A stretch of 64,000 bases of DNA from an uncultured Paraglaciecola sp. (GCF_937123705.1 NZ_CAKZKO010000164.1:47836-111835), one strand, 5' to 3'; shown: positions 18,742-29,359, counted from the stretch's first letter. A program made the numbers and translations. The notes: generated by a model from the letters alone, not told the origin.

Positions 18742-21483
18742 TCAAGATTTCTGAGTGGTTGATAATTTCCTAAGTACATAATGCAATATCCCACCATGAC
18801 GATAATAGTACAGCTCGTTGGGTGTATCTATTCGTACTGCCACCTCAAAGCAGACTTTTTCTCCCTCACTATTGATGGCTGTCACTTCAAGTGTTTTTTG
18901 CCCTTCACAAACAGCTGGTATTGAGAACTGCTCTTCGCCAGTTAATTTTAGCGATTCAACACTTTGTTGTTTATTAAATTGCAGTGGAAGTATGCCCATT
19001 CCAATTAAATTAGAACGATGGATCCGTTCATAACTTTGTGCAATAACGGCTTTGACACCTAATAGAGCAGGTCCTTTTGCTGCCCAGTCTCTGGAACTTC
19101 CGGTTCCATACTCTTTCCCAGCCAAAACAATAGTAGGTACTTGCCTTTGCTGATAAGCCATAGCAGCATCATAAACACTCATTTTGTTACCTTCAGGCAA
19201 TAATCTTGTCCAACAACCTTCAGTACCTGGGGCGAGTAAATTGCGTAAACGAATATTGGCGAAAGTACCACGCATCATCACCTCATGATTACCTCGCCTT
19301 GAACCATAGGAATTAAAATCACTGGGAGACACACCTTCAGCTTTTAAATACTCGCCAGCGGGGCTATTTATGGCAATCGATCCAGCCGGAGATATATGAT
19401 CTGTGGTTACACTATCGCCTAACAATAACAGGCATTGAGCATTATCAATTGAGCTCCCTGCGGGAACTTGTTTACTAATGTTGTCAAAGAAAGGGGGGCG
19501 TTTAACGTAGCTGGAATCTGGCCAGTCATACTTTTCACTTGCGACCAAATCAAGCTGCTGCCAATCCTGATTTCCTTCAAATACGTCGCTATACCGAGCT
19601 GTGAACATGGCACTATTAATATCTCTATCAATAATCTCTTGAATATCTTCCGCTTTTGGCCAAATATCAGCTAAATATACTGGCTTTCCAGATTGATCAT
19701 GACCCAAAGGCTCACGTGAAATATCGACACTCATATTTCCGGCTAACGCATAGGCAACGACTAAGGGCGGTGATGCAAGATAGTTCGCTTTTACTTCGGG
19801 ATGTATACGCCCTTCAAAATTACGATTGCCAGATAACACTGAGCAGGCGGTGATGTCTCCCGCAATGATTGCATCACTAATCTGAGTCGGCAATGGGCCT
19901 GAGTTACCAATGCAAGTGGTACATCCATAGCCAACAAGCTGAAACCCTAAGGCATCAAGATCTTCATTTAAACCGGATTTTGCTAAATAGTCCGTTACAA
20001 CTTGCGAGCCAGGTGCAAAGCTGGTTTTGACCCAGGGCTGAACACCTAATCCACGTTTAATTGCATTGCGAGCGAGTAGACCTGCTGCCACTAGCACCGC
20101 TGGATTTGAGGTGTTGGTACAGCTTGTAATTGCGGCAATAACAACTGCACCTTGTTTAAGTACAAATTCTTCTCCATGTAACTGGCAAATAACGCCATCT
20201 TCCAGCTTGTTGACTGCGCCTGTAAGTTGCCCTCCTTCATTCTCAAATTGTTCAGCATCATCGCTAGTAGATGGCGTTGCCACGGTTGATTGTAGTGCTA
20301 ACCATTCGCGAAATTGCTGTCCAGCTTGCGCAACAGGAATTCGATCTTGCGGCCTTTTGGGGCCAGCTATAGAAGGCTCAACCGAATCTAATGTCAATTG
20401 TAAGCGTTGATGGTACTGAGCATTTTGCTGAGACTCTGTGCCCCACATGCCCATTTCCTTTAAGTAGCTGACGATGCAGGATATATGATGCTCTTCTCGT
20501 CCAGTTAGACGCAAATAGTCAATGGTTTTTTGGTCTATAGGGAAAAGACCACAGGTTGCGCCATACTCAGGCGCCATATTCGCTATAGTGGCTCTGTCTG
20601 CCAGAGACAATTGCTCAACCCCCTTCCCAAAAAATTCAACAAACTTACCGACCACATCGGCCTTACGCAGTTGCTGGGTAATTGTTAGAACCAAATCTGT
20701 CGCAGTGGTGCCCGTTGGCAATTTTCCCGTTAATTCAAATCCGACAATATTGGGTAACAGCATAGTCACAGGCTGTCCTAGCATGGCAGCTTCGGCTTCA
20801 ATTCCCCCCACGCCCCAACCTAGTACACCTAGACCGTTTATCATGGTGGTATGTGAATCTGTGCCGACCAAAGTATCAGGATAAAGTACTGGTTCATCGC
20901 CGTCATTATTGCAAAACACTACTCTGGCCAAGTACTCAAGATTTACTTGGTGAACTATTCCACGACCCGGTGGAACCACTTTAAAATTATTAAAGGCTTG
21001 TTGCCCCCAACGTAGAAATTGGTAACGTTCTTTATTACGCTGAATCTCAAGCTCGGTATTTTTTTGAAGCGCATCATCGGTGGCATAGAAATCCACCATT
21101 ACGGAATGATCAATCACTAATTCCACCGGATTTTGTGGATTGATTGTATTCGGATCGGAGCCGAGTGACGCCATAGCATCACGCATAGTGGCCAAATCCA
21201 CAACTGCAGGTACGCCAGTAAAGTCTTGTAATACAACTCTAGATGGAACGAAGGCTATTTCTTTATCTTGCCAGTTATCTAGATCCCATTTGGCTAAAGC
21301 TTCGATATCTTCAGTTTGCACAAAATCTGAATCGGCATGCCTTATTAGGTTTTCTAATAGTAATTTGGCGGAAAACGGTAACCGAGAAAGATCAAAGCGT
21401 TGGGACAGTGGTTCAAAACTATATATCTGGTAGTGTTGTTCAAGGATTTGAATTTGTTTTTTGAACTGCATTGAATTCGCCAT
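18742..21483 (-). CDS. acnA: Aconitate hydratase A (IRP/AcnA type)
   Basis: The 913-residue TCA-cycle enzyme interconverts citrate and isocitrate. The [4Fe-4S] ligands appear in TSCTNTSNPAV and GYGCTTCIGNSGPLP. The C-terminal swivel domain has KEYGTGSSRDWAAKGP. Length and domain order are of the AcnA/IRP1 class rather than AcnB. GGGAG upstream supports the ATG at 21483. It diverges from fumC across a 93-base gap, so two TCA genes may share a regulatory region. Confidence 0.97.
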   Translation of the reverse strand: MANSMQFKKQIQILEQHYQIYSFEPLSQRFDLSRLPFSAKLLLENLIRHADSDFVQTEDIEALAKWDLDNWQDKEIAFVPSRVVLQDFTGVPAVVDLATMRDAMASLGSDPNTINPQNPVELVIDHSVMVDFYATDDALQKNTELEIQRNKERYQFLRWGQQAFNNFKVVPPGRGIVHQVNLEYLARVVFCNNDGDEPVLYPDTLVGTDSHTTMINGLGVLGWGVGGIEAEAAMLGQPVTMLLPNIVGFELTGKLPTGTTATDLVLTITQQLRKADVVGKFVEFFGKGVEQLSLADRATIANMAPEYGATCGLFPIDQKTIDYLRLTGREEHHISCIVSYLKEMGMWGTESQQNAQYHQRLQLTLDSVEPSIAGPKRPQDRIPVAQAGQQFREWLALQSTVATPSTSDDAEQFENEGGQLTGAVNKLEDGVICQLHGEEFVLKQGAVVIAAITSCTNTSNPAVLVAAGLLARNAIKRGLGVQPWVKTSFAPGSQVVTDYLAKSGLNEDLDALGFQLVGYGCTTCIGNSGPLPTQISDAIIAGDITACSVLSGNRNFEGRIHPEVKANYLASPPLVVAYALAGNMSVDISREPLGHDQSGKPVYLADIWPKAEDIQEIIDRDINSAMFTARYSDVFEGNQDWQQLDLVASEKYDWPDSSYVKRPPFFDNISKQVPAGSSIDNAQCLLLLGDSVTTDHISPAGSIAINSPAGEYLKAEGVSPSDFNSYGSRRGNHEVMMRGTFANIRLRNLLAPGTEGCWTRLLPEGNKMSVYDAAMAYQQRQVPTIVLAGKEYGTGSSRDWAAKGPALLGVKAVIAQSYERIHRSNLIGMGILPLQFNKQQSVESLKLTGEEQFSIPAVCEGQKTLEVTAINSEGEKVCFEVAVRIDTPNELYYYRHGGILHYVLRKLSTTQKS

Positions 21484-21576
21484 ATTTGTACTCCCGAAAA
21501 ATAATTAGCCAAATTAAAAATTAGTCGATAATTCATTACTACACTAACAAAAAGCATAACATTTAGGTAAGGGGCA

Positions 21577-22956
21577 ATGAGTAATTTTCGAATTGAGCAT
21601 GACAGCATGGGTAAAGTAAAAGTACCGAAAGATGCCTATTACCAAGCGCAGACTCATCGAGCGCTGGAGAATTTTCAGTTTTCTGATCGCATGTTTCCCC
21701 ATGCCATAATCATTACATTAATTGACATTAAATCCTGCGCAGCGCAGGTCAACTGCTCGCTGGGACTCATTGACACTAGATTAGCAGACTCCATTCAAGC
21801 TGCTGCTAGTCAGGCTAAGAAGTTAGATTTTAGTAAACATTTCCCTCTTGACGTATTTCAAACAGGATCAGGAACCAGTTCCAACATGAATGTTAATGAA
21901 GTATTGGCAAAGTTAGCAGCAGACACTATTAACCAAGAAGTGCACCCCAATGACCATGTCAATTTAGGCCAGAGTAGCAATGATGTGATTCCGTCAGCCA
22001 TCCAAATTTCTGCCGTTCGTTTGTTACAACATTTATATGCGGCTATCACCCCGCTGAATCAGCGACTCATTCTTCTAGCTGATGAACATAGTGACACAGT
22101 TAAAACAGGTCGTACCCACCTTATGGATGCAATGCCAATCACATTAGGTCAGGAGCTTAGTTGCTGGCGGATCCAGTTAGACTCAGCCAAGGAACGCATT
22201 AAACTGGCTGAGCAGTCGTTGCTTCAATTACCCATTGGTGGCACGGCAGTGGGAACAGGGGTTAACACTCATAAAGATTTTGCGGCCCTTTGCTGTAAAA
22301 AATTGAAACTCCTTGACCACCATGATTGGCAGCCGGCTGCTACGCCAGCAGTATTAATGAGCAGCCAAGACCACCACCTCGCACTGATGGCTGCGCTCAA
22401 AAATTTAGCCACCTGCTTACTAAAAATCGCAAATGATTTACGCTGGATGAACTCTGGTCCTCAAGCTGGTCTGCAAGAAATCCAACTTCAGCCATTGCAA
22501 CCTGGTTCATCCATTATGCCAGGTAAGGTTAATCCGGTCATTCCTGAAGCTGTCGCTATGATTGCTGCAGAAATAATGGGGAATGAACAAACGGTTTCGG
22601 TCGCTGCGCAATCGAGCAACTTTCAGCTAAATGTCATGTTGCCTATAATTGGCGAGAAGATAAATTCTAGTATCAAGCTACTGACAAATGCTTGTAACGC
22701 GTTAACTAAATTAGTTTTTAGTGATTTGCATATTAATAAACAGTCACTCGCACAAAAAGTAGGGAAAAATCCGATGCTCGCCACAGCGCTTAATTCTAAA
22801 GTCGGCTACGATATGGCAGCAAAAATCGCGAAAATGGCTATTGATGAGCACAAAACAGTGTTAGACGTCGCCATTAGAGAAACCTCTCTTAGCGAAACCG
22901 AGTTGCGAGCCATACTTGATCCTATTGGACTAACGAATACCATTCTAGATAAGTGA
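21577..22956 (+). CDS. fumC: Class II fumarate hydratase FumC
   Basis: The 459-residue iron-independent fumarase belongs to the fumarase/aspartase superfamily. The signature GSSIMPGKVNPV is the flexible active-site loop with its catalytic Ser; TGRTHLMDA carries the active-site His. QTGSGTSSNMNVNEV binds substrate. AAGGGG precedes the ATG closely. As it needs no iron-sulfur cluster, it is the fumarase suited to oxidative or iron-poor conditions in relatives. The sequence is somewhat divergent (for example NFQLNVMLP) but all motifs are intact. Confidence 0.95.
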   Translation: MSNFRIEHDSMGKVKVPKDAYYQAQTHRALENFQFSDRMFPHAIIITLIDIKSCAAQVNCSLGLIDTRLADSIQAAASQAKKLDFSKHFPLDVFQTGSGTSSNMNVNEVLAKLAADTINQEVHPNDHVNLGQSSNDVIPSAIQISAVRLLQHLYAAITPLNQRLILLADEHSDTVKTGRTHLMDAMPITLGQELSCWRIQLDSAKERIKLAEQSLLQLPIGGTAVGTGVNTHKDFAALCCKKLKLLDHHDWQPAATPAVLMSSQDHHLALMAALKNLATCLLKIANDLRWMNSGPQAGLQEIQLQPLQPGSSIMPGKVNPVIPEAVAMIAAEIMGNEQTVSVAAQSSNFQLNVMLPIIGEKINSSIKLLTNACNALTKLVFSDLHINKQSLAQKVGKNPMLATALNSKVGYDMAAKIAKMAIDEHKTVLDVAIRETSLSETELRAILDPIGLTNTILDK

Positions 22957-23037
22957 TTAGCCCGAACTCGGGCTATTGGGTCACTCAAAATGTATAAGCG
23001 GATTTGTGCCTTAGACGAGCTTTAAAAGGCTTATACC

Positions 23038-23059
23038 AAAGGCCACAAGCGTGGCCTTT
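23038..23059. terminator. Possible terminator hairpin between fumC and prsT-like gene
   Basis: AAAGGCCAC, loop AAGC, GTGGCCTTT forms a 9-bp perfect stem in the convergent gap. The T-tract is short on both strands, so it may be a weak or bidirectional terminator. A second hairpin (TAGCCCG/CGGGCTA) lies at 22958-22975 right after fumC and has no T-tract. Confidence 0.55.
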
Positions 23060-23100
23060 ACTAAGAGTTTATCTGCTATTAAAACTTTGCTCTGTAAACT

Positions 23101-25869
23101 TTATTCAATGCCATATTCAACCTTTAACTTAGCTACACGGTCGATTGATTCTTTATTCTTCATGATTCGTTGATTTAACTTACGAGTAGCTAAAAAGGTC
23201 TCATCCGCTAACAACAGTGCTTCTACATAATTAAGATAGATCTCTTCGTTCTGCATTTTATCCGAGATGGCACGATCATATAATTTAAGAGCATTTTTAT
23301 ACTCTTTCTCGGCTACATGAATTTGCGCTAACGTGTCCAAAGCAGCAGGATTAGTAGGCTCTAGCTCTACGGCTTTTTCACCAAAACCTTTCGCCATCTC
23401 TACATCACCTTGCTGCAAATATAAATACGCTAAGTTGTTGTTGGCAATATAGTTATTTGGGTTTTGCTTAATGGCTGCAGCATAAGTTGCCATTGCACCT
23501 GTCAAGTCCCCACCAATTTGCCTTTCTGCCAATAGCATTTTTGCCCCTAAATCTTTAGGGTGCTTTTGGTTATGCTGTTTAAGCACATCCAAACTCTTAT
23601 CAGACTGCTTTAACATATCGTAAGTGAAAACTAACAGAATTAGATTTCTGGAATTGGGTGCAGCATTATAAGCGGTCAGCACGTTGTCTAGTGCAACCTC
23701 AGGCTGCTTATTATTTAGTTGAAAACGCGCCAAAAACCCTTTGACTAAAGGTAGGGCTAATACGTTCTCAGGCAATAAGTCATATGATTTTTGAGCGGCT
23801 GTATAATCCTGTTGCATCAGATAAAAATGAGTCGCTAGCAATTGCATTTGCACATCGTCTCGGTTATCGAGGTAACCTTGCGCTAATGTTGCTCCTTCCT
23901 CAAATTTATTTTGATTATCAAGCGTGAGTAATTTACCTAAGATAGCGTCTTTATCATTTGGCTTTTTCTGTAGCCAAGCATCGTAGTGGGCAATCGCTGC
24001 CCTCACTTGATTGGTTTTAATATAACTTTGACCCAAAATTTTCCAGTAAGCTTTTGGTAACTCTTTTTCATCGCTAATGGCAGTCAATAATTCAATGGCA
24101 TCTGTATAGCCGCCTTCAACCACTTTAACGCGCGCTAATAATAGTCTTTTAGCTATACTTGTAGGCTCGCGCTCAAACGCTGACTGGATTTCTGCAACGC
24201 CTAAGGATTTTTGCTCTCCTTGTCTTTTGACTAGGTAATTGGTTGCCAATACCGAAACACTATCTGGAAACTCAGTTAGCAATTGCTTCAGCCTGACATT
24301 AGCTTCTTCAGTATTCTTTTGTGTCATAGCCAAGTTAACCAATGCCAATCCAGCAGACGCACTGGAGCTATCTAAAGCCGCTGCTTTTTCGAACTCTGCT
24401 TTAGCTTCTACAAATTTTTGTTGCCTAGTATATACATCGCCCGCCAGTAAATAGGGTTTGGCATCATCTGGGCTAGTGTCTTTCCACGCATTTGCTTGCT
24501 CTAAGGCTTTATCATACTGTTTGGTGGCAATATAGGCTTGAGCTAGTGTTGTCTGAGCGCTCATCAATTCTGGAGCTTTACTAACGGCTTCTTCTAAGTT
24601 GACAATACCATCCAAATTACTAAGTGAAAGTTGCAGTAGACCCAGACGAGTTAAATCTTCTGCGCTGCGGCCAATATTGGATGTTCGTTCTATGAGTACT
24701 TTGGCTTCTTTTTCAAACCCATCACGCAACAATTCGTAACTAGCCTTGGCCAGTAACGGGGCATCTTCATCGGTTAATTTATCTAGTTTTCCTAACACAT
24801 CGCCAGCTTCAGAGGTCATTCCTAACTGCAATTGGCTAGCCGCTAGCAATTTAAGGCCGGGATGGCTATCAGGCAATATTCCTGCAATAAAAGTCAAATG
24901 CCGATTGGCCCCTGAATAGTCTTGCATTTGATAAGCCGCATAACCAGCCATCAATCGCAACATCGGATCATCTATGCCCCCTGTAATAGCAACCTCAGCT
25001 CGCTTAAGAGCATTTGCGTAGTCTCCTGCTTGGGCACTTGTTGCGGCTTTTAGCTGATTCAACAGAGGGTTTTGATCATTTAGTGTCAGTAAATCATCTA
25101 AGTAGGGATCGGCAGCAGTAAATTCCCCTATGTCTACCAACAACTTAGCAAGGACAAAAGCAATCTGTTTATCTTCAGGGTAAAACTGAACGTAGTCTTT
25201 AAATACTTCAGCTGCTTCTGCTGGTGCATTAAGGGATAATTTTAACTGTGCGAGTAGTTTTAGCACTTCAGCATTTTGTGGCTCTTGCTCCCGTAGCGTT
25301 GAGACAGCCGTTGCTGCTGCTTCATACTCTTTGTCTAACACTTGCAGATACGCAATCGTTAGCCCTCTAAAAACAGAAGTTGTATCAATAATAGCGAGTT
25401 CGTTTATTAAACTACGGGCTTCGTCGTTCTTTTCCAATCGAACCAAAGCAATGACTTTGGAATAGCCAATCTCGGCTCTTTCGGCAGGGGTTAAGCCTTT
25501 CTCTTTATGCTGCACTTTAGTGATCGCTGAGTAGGCACCTGTTTTCTGATACGCTTGCGTTAAAAGGGGCAACACCTTTGATGGCTGATAACCATACTCT
25601 AACGCTCTACCCAGCTCTTTTTCTGCACTTTCAAATTTTTTCTGTTGAATATAAAGCGCACCAAGTTCAAATCTAGCTTGGGCTGACTTTGGGTCAATTT
25701 GTACGGCATTTTTTAACGAAACAATTGCCGCCCCAATATCATTTTCTGCCACATATTGTTTTGCATCGCTAATATACTCGTCGCTAGTTTGTTTACCACA
25801 CCCTGATAAAGCACCTAAAGCAACTATGGCTAATGCGTATTTTAACTGACTAGAATTAAAGCTTTTCAT
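23101..25869 (-). CDS. prsT: PrsT-type TPR-repeat lipoprotein (exosortase/PEP-CTERM-associated)
   Basis: The 922-residue protein begins with a lipoprotein signal ending in LSGC (Cys24) and is otherwise almost entirely tetratricopeptide repeats (for example YISDAKQYVAENDIGAAIVSLKNA and NNYIANNNLAYLYLQQGD). The pattern and length match PrsT, a TPR protein encoded with exosortase (XrtA) and exopolysaccharide loci. Here no exosortase, PEP-CTERM protein or glycosyltransferase is near it, so it is an orphan in this window. It probably sits at the outer membrane or periplasm as an assembly scaffold. The name is by resemblance. Confidence 0.8.
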   Translation of the reverse strand: MKSFNSSQLKYALAIVALGALSGCGKQTSDEYISDAKQYVAENDIGAAIVSLKNAVQIDPKSAQARFELGALYIQQKKFESAEKELGRALEYGYQPSKVLPLLTQAYQKTGAYSAITKVQHKEKGLTPAERAEIGYSKVIALVRLEKNDEARSLINELAIIDTTSVFRGLTIAYLQVLDKEYEAAATAVSTLREQEPQNAEVLKLLAQLKLSLNAPAEAAEVFKDYVQFYPEDKQIAFVLAKLLVDIGEFTAADPYLDDLLTLNDQNPLLNQLKAATSAQAGDYANALKRAEVAITGGIDDPMLRLMAGYAAYQMQDYSGANRHLTFIAGILPDSHPGLKLLAASQLQLGMTSEAGDVLGKLDKLTDEDAPLLAKASYELLRDGFEKEAKVLIERTSNIGRSAEDLTRLGLLQLSLSNLDGIVNLEEAVSKAPELMSAQTTLAQAYIATKQYDKALEQANAWKDTSPDDAKPYLLAGDVYTRQQKFVEAKAEFEKAAALDSSSASAGLALVNLAMTQKNTEEANVRLKQLLTEFPDSVSVLATNYLVKRQGEQKSLGVAEIQSAFEREPTSIAKRLLLARVKVVEGGYTDAIELLTAISDEKELPKAYWKILGQSYIKTNQVRAAIAHYDAWLQKKPNDKDAILGKLLTLDNQNKFEEGATLAQGYLDNRDDVQMQLLATHFYLMQQDYTAAQKSYDLLPENVLALPLVKGFLARFQLNNKQPEVALDNVLTAYNAAPNSRNLILLVFTYDMLKQSDKSLDVLKQHNQKHPKDLGAKMLLAERQIGGDLTGAMATYAAAIKQNPNNYIANNNLAYLYLQQGDVEMAKGFGEKAVELEPTNPAALDTLAQIHVAEKEYKNALKLYDRAISDKMQNEEIYLNYVEALLLADETFLATRKLNQRIMKNKESIDRVAKLKVEYGIE

Positions 25870-26009
25870 ATATGATCCTTGAATAAATTCTGTGAAGGTA
25901 TAATGACATGTGTTTTTACCTTATGCGACCCATCACCATCAACTTTATGTCATTCCGCATAAATAAATGATTGCTATTATTAACAGCTACTTGGCACTTA
26001 GTCTTGCCT

Positions 26010-27266
26010 TCATGTGTGACTGAAATTAAATAAGGTGCCCCACTTTGCATCAAGTTGAACTTGTGCAGCATTTATGGGTAATGCAGTATATTTCCCGCCA
26101 CTCTCTGAGACTATACCAAAACGCTGTAATTTGGCCAAAGCATCGGCTATTTCAAAATCTATTTGGAAGTCAAATTGCGCTGCAAACCACAGCTCGACCA
26201 GCTCATCTAGTTGTGCACTAGTCATGGCTTTATTGTGAGTAAGCAGTAAGTAATATGCCAGTATGGCTTCCTTGCACTCTTCCTCTTCAGCTGAATCGAC
26301 TAGATGATGAAAAACCCCTGCGTTATTATCGAGGCTTTTGAAATACAAGTTATCCGCTAAGGCCTTCATAAAGCGCAATTTACGGGTTTTAAATTTATTC
26401 CATTCTTTAAAAATGAAACCACCCAATACCCCTGCTCCCACTCCTAACGCAATCAGCTGCTGAGAGCTAATGCTAACTTCCTCTTTACTTAATCCCATCC
26501 AATAACCCAGTAATCCGGCTAGTACTATAAGAGACGCGCCCAGTTTGGTCACCAATACCACAGCACCTCCTACAACCGCAGACCCACCAATAATAGCTTT
26601 GTCTATGGTTCGCATACGTACCTGGCTATTGGGGAAGAGCATTTCTAAGTCTGCCTTAGGCACATTTTGAAATAGTTTAATTATGGTAGAATCGGGCTTC
26701 ACAGGCAGAGCCGAGCCTTTGGTTTGATTAAAGTATTCGGCGTCTTTGAATTTGATATATACCGCGACTTTATCGTAATGAGTAAAAGTGATGGATTGTT
26801 TGTGTAGTCCCCAAAACTTACTGATAGTTTCGGTTTTATGAGACTCTCCTCGACGATAAAACACCATATCCGCAAAGTCTTCGAACTCAACGGCCAATCT
26901 CACCTTAAACAAGGACTCTTCTTGTAGTGCGTCTTGTAAGTCTTTGTCTGTCACTTTTTCAAAATTTGCGGCGTTTAGTACCTCAATAAACCTAGATGTA
27001 AAAACACTCTGCTGGGTTTGCGCATTATCCTCGGTAAAATTCACACTAGGTAAGGTATCCGAATTAGGATCAAAAGGTGCATAACTGTCTTTAAGCTCCT
27101 CAAGAATTTGGTGATATTCAAAATGTAAGGTACTTATTATCAGCTGACATAGTTGCTTAAATGAATCGACTTGTTCGTAGGGTAAACGGTCGTCGTCTAC
27201 ACATTTTTGTATTAAATCTGTTTTTCTGACTGGGATAAAGCGATCTATATTGATATTAGGTTGCAT
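26010..27266 (-). CDS. DUF3754 (TMEM143-like) membrane protein
   Basis: This protein of about 418 residues opens with NIDRFIPVRKTDLIQKC and DSYAPFDPNSDT, the hallmark of DUF3754/TMEM143. Two adjacent hydrophobic segments (about 232-262 and 268-290) flank a short polar stretch. The C-terminal half resembles a winged-helix-like cytoplasmic region. Its function is unknown in any organism known to me. An AGGA at 27278-27281 is better spaced for TTG at 27272 than for ATG at 27266, so the start is uncertain by two codons. Confidence 0.8.
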   Translation of the reverse strand: MQPNINIDRFIPVRKTDLIQKCVDDDRLPYEQVDSFKQLCQLIISTLHFEYHQILEELKDSYAPFDPNSDTLPSVNFTEDNAQTQQSVFTSRFIEVLNAANFEKVTDKDLQDALQEESLFKVRLAVEFEDFADMVFYRRGESHKTETISKFWGLHKQSITFTHYDKVAVYIKFKDAEYFNQTKGSALPVKPDSTIIKLFQNVPKADLEMLFPNSQVRMRTIDKAIIGGSAVVGGAVVLVTKLGASLIVLAGLLGYWMGLSKEEVSISSQQLIALGVGAGVLGGFIFKEWNKFKTRKLRFMKALADNLYFKSLDNNAGVFHHLVDSAEEEECKEAILAYYLLLTHNKAMTSAQLDELVELWFAAQFDFQIDFEIADALAKLQRFGIVSESGGKYTALPINAAQVQLDAKWGTLFNFSHT

Positions 27267-27590
27267 CGGCAAGCTGATCCTAAAAGCACGTTTTTAAAAG
27301 ATAATTGTACAGATGATGAAAATTTTCGCTGCATGTTAATCAACCAAGACAACTAAACCACATATTTGCAACATCATTGACAATAAACTTAAAAGTCGGA
27401 GCTAACAAAGTGATATTTATATAAAAAAATGCAATTAAACAAAGCATTACATGGTGTAAAGGTTGAATATCGAATATAATTTGACCTTTGAAACCGTGCC
27501 GGCTTCGCCTTAAATAATTGTTTTACCGATTTTCGAAATTGTATTACCGATTCAAATAATGCTGTGCCTGCCAGTACCCTGGGAAAATTG
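27267..27590. promoter_or_regulatory. Divergent AT-rich intergenic region before the RNA helicase
   Basis: About 320 bases separate the DUF3754 gene from the helicase and hold no gene. TATAAT at 27475-27480 is a good -10 box with a poor -35, implying a leader of about 100 bases for the helicase. TTGACA at 27377-27382 has only a weak -10 partner. A long leader is known for E. coli csdA, but no defined structure was recognised here. Confidence 0.3.
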
Positions 27591-29336
27591 ATGACTACTA
27601 CCACATCTGAAATTACATTTAGAGATTTAAACCTACCCGAAACACTGCTACAAGCATTAGAAAAAGTCGGCTATGAAAAACCAACACCTATTCAAGCACA
27701 GTGTATTCCTCTTATATTAGAAGGCCATGACCTTTTAGGTACAGCGCAAACGGGTACCGGTAAAACTGCTGCTTTTGCCCTACCTATGTTAGCGAATGTT
27801 GATCCTGACGATAAAAACACTCAGCTTTTAGTGTTAGCGCCTACTCGTGAGTTAGCTATTCAAGTAGCTGAAGCCTTTCAAGTGTATGCCAGCTTCTCTA
27901 AGAAAATTAACGTGCTACCTATTTATGGCGGTTCTTCTTACGACAATCAAATTCGCCAACTAAGACGTGGCACCCAAGTGGTTGTGGGCACACCTGGCCG
28001 CGTGATCGATCACATCAAAAAAGGCACCCTTAAACTCGATAAATTGAAGTTTTTAGTGCTAGATGAAGCCGACGAAATGTTACGTATGGGATTCATAGAC
28101 GACGTGACCTGGATATTAGGCCATGCTCCAGAAGAGCGCCAAACTGCGCTTTTCTCAGCAACTATGCCTGACCCAATTCGTAAAATAACCAAGCGTTATT
28201 TGAGCGATCCTAAGTCAGTGAAAATTGAATCGAAAGTCGCCACAGCCAGTACTATTCGCCAGCGTTATTGCCAAGTGGCGGGTCACCATAAAATGGAAGC
28301 CCTGACGCGCATATTAGAAGTAGAAAGCTTTGATGGCGTAATCATCTTTGTGCGTACTAAAACCGCTACTATGGAATTGGCTGAAAAACTATCGGCCCGC
28401 GGTTATGCGGTCGAACCTCTTAATGGTGATATTCCGCAAAATTCACGTGAACGTACGGTTGACCGCCTTAAAAAAGGTAAGGTCGATATTCTCGTTGCAA
28501 CAGATGTAGTAGCCCGGGGTCTTGATGTTGAACGTGTTAGTCACGTTATCAACTATGACGTGCCTTACGATACAGAGTCTTATGTTCACCGTATTGGCCG
28601 TACCGGTCGTGCGGGCCGTGAAGGTGATGCAATATTGTTTATTTCACACCGTGAAAAACGCATGTTGTTCTCAATCGAACGTGCTACAAGGCAGACAATT
28701 GATGCGATGACTATTCCTTCAATTTCACAATTGAACGAGACCCGTTTGTCTCGTTTCAAAAGCAGCGTGATTGATGCAATTGGTGATTCATCCATTGAAA
28801 CACTGATCCCAATAGTTGAGTCGATTCAAGCTGAAACCGAGGCCGAGCCAGAAGTGATCATGGCTGCATTAGCCAAAATTGCACAAGGTGACGAACCTCT
28901 TATTCTCAAAGAAAGCGACCGCCCTGACTTAAATGCGCGTCCTCCAAGAAATGATCGTAACGACAGAAACGATCGCGGTGGCCGTAACGAACGCGGTGGC
29001 AGAAACGAACGTGGCGGTGAACGTGGTAAGCGCGAACGTAAATCTGGTCCACCTAGCGAAGGCATGCAACGTTACCGTATTGAAGTAGGCCACACTCATG
29101 GAGTCAAGCCTGGCAACATAGTAGGTGCGATTGCTAACGAAGCCAATATCAGCAGTAAAAATATTGGCTCTATCGAAATTTACGATAATTTCAGTACAGT
29201 AGATTTACCTAAAGATATGCCTAGAGCGACCCAAGACACCTTGCAAAAGACCCGCGTTGCAGGTCGTAGTTTAGGTATGCGTGAATGGTCAGATCAACCA
29301 CCTAAGAAACGTGGTAATCCAGCCAATCGTGACTAG
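27591..29336 (+). CDS. deaD: DEAD-box ATP-dependent RNA helicase DeaD/CsdA
   Basis: The 581-residue helicase acts in ribosome assembly and mRNA turnover, mainly in the cold. The Q motif (PTPIQAQC), AQTGTGKTAA, PTRELA, DEAD, SAT, ATDVVARGLD and HRIGRTGRAGR are all present in the core (about 15-375). After a linker comes an Arg/Asn/Gly-rich stretch with NDR and NERGG repeats. A DbpA-like RNA-binding domain follows (YRIEVGHTHGVKPGNIVGAIANE). The ATG at 27591 is preferred to GTG at 27564 because MTTT-SEITFRDL begins the family core. A terminator follows. Confidence 0.95.
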   Translation: MTTTTSEITFRDLNLPETLLQALEKVGYEKPTPIQAQCIPLILEGHDLLGTAQTGTGKTAAFALPMLANVDPDDKNTQLLVLAPTRELAIQVAEAFQVYASFSKKINVLPIYGGSSYDNQIRQLRRGTQVVVGTPGRVIDHIKKGTLKLDKLKFLVLDEADEMLRMGFIDDVTWILGHAPEERQTALFSATMPDPIRKITKRYLSDPKSVKIESKVATASTIRQRYCQVAGHHKMEALTRILEVESFDGVIIFVRTKTATMELAEKLSARGYAVEPLNGDIPQNSRERTVDRLKKGKVDILVATDVVARGLDVERVSHVINYDVPYDTESYVHRIGRTGRAGREGDAILFISHREKRMLFSIERATRQTIDAMTIPSISQLNETRLSRFKSSVIDAIGDSSIETLIPIVESIQAETEAEPEVIMAALAKIAQGDEPLILKESDRPDLNARPPRNDRNDRNDRGGRNERGGRNERGGERGKRERKSGPPSEGMQRYRIEVGHTHGVKPGNIVGAIANEANISSKNIGSIEIYDNFSTVDLPKDMPRATQDTLQKTRVAGRSLGMREWSDQPPKKRGNPANRD

Positions 29337-29359
29337 GCTTTTAGCTTATGAAATTGATT

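Noticed and set aside
28930..29045. NDR/NERGG repeats in the helicase as a possible inserted repeat or CRISPR-like array
   Set aside because: The repeats are in frame, encode an RG-rich RNA-binding linker common in DeaD homologues and have no spacers.
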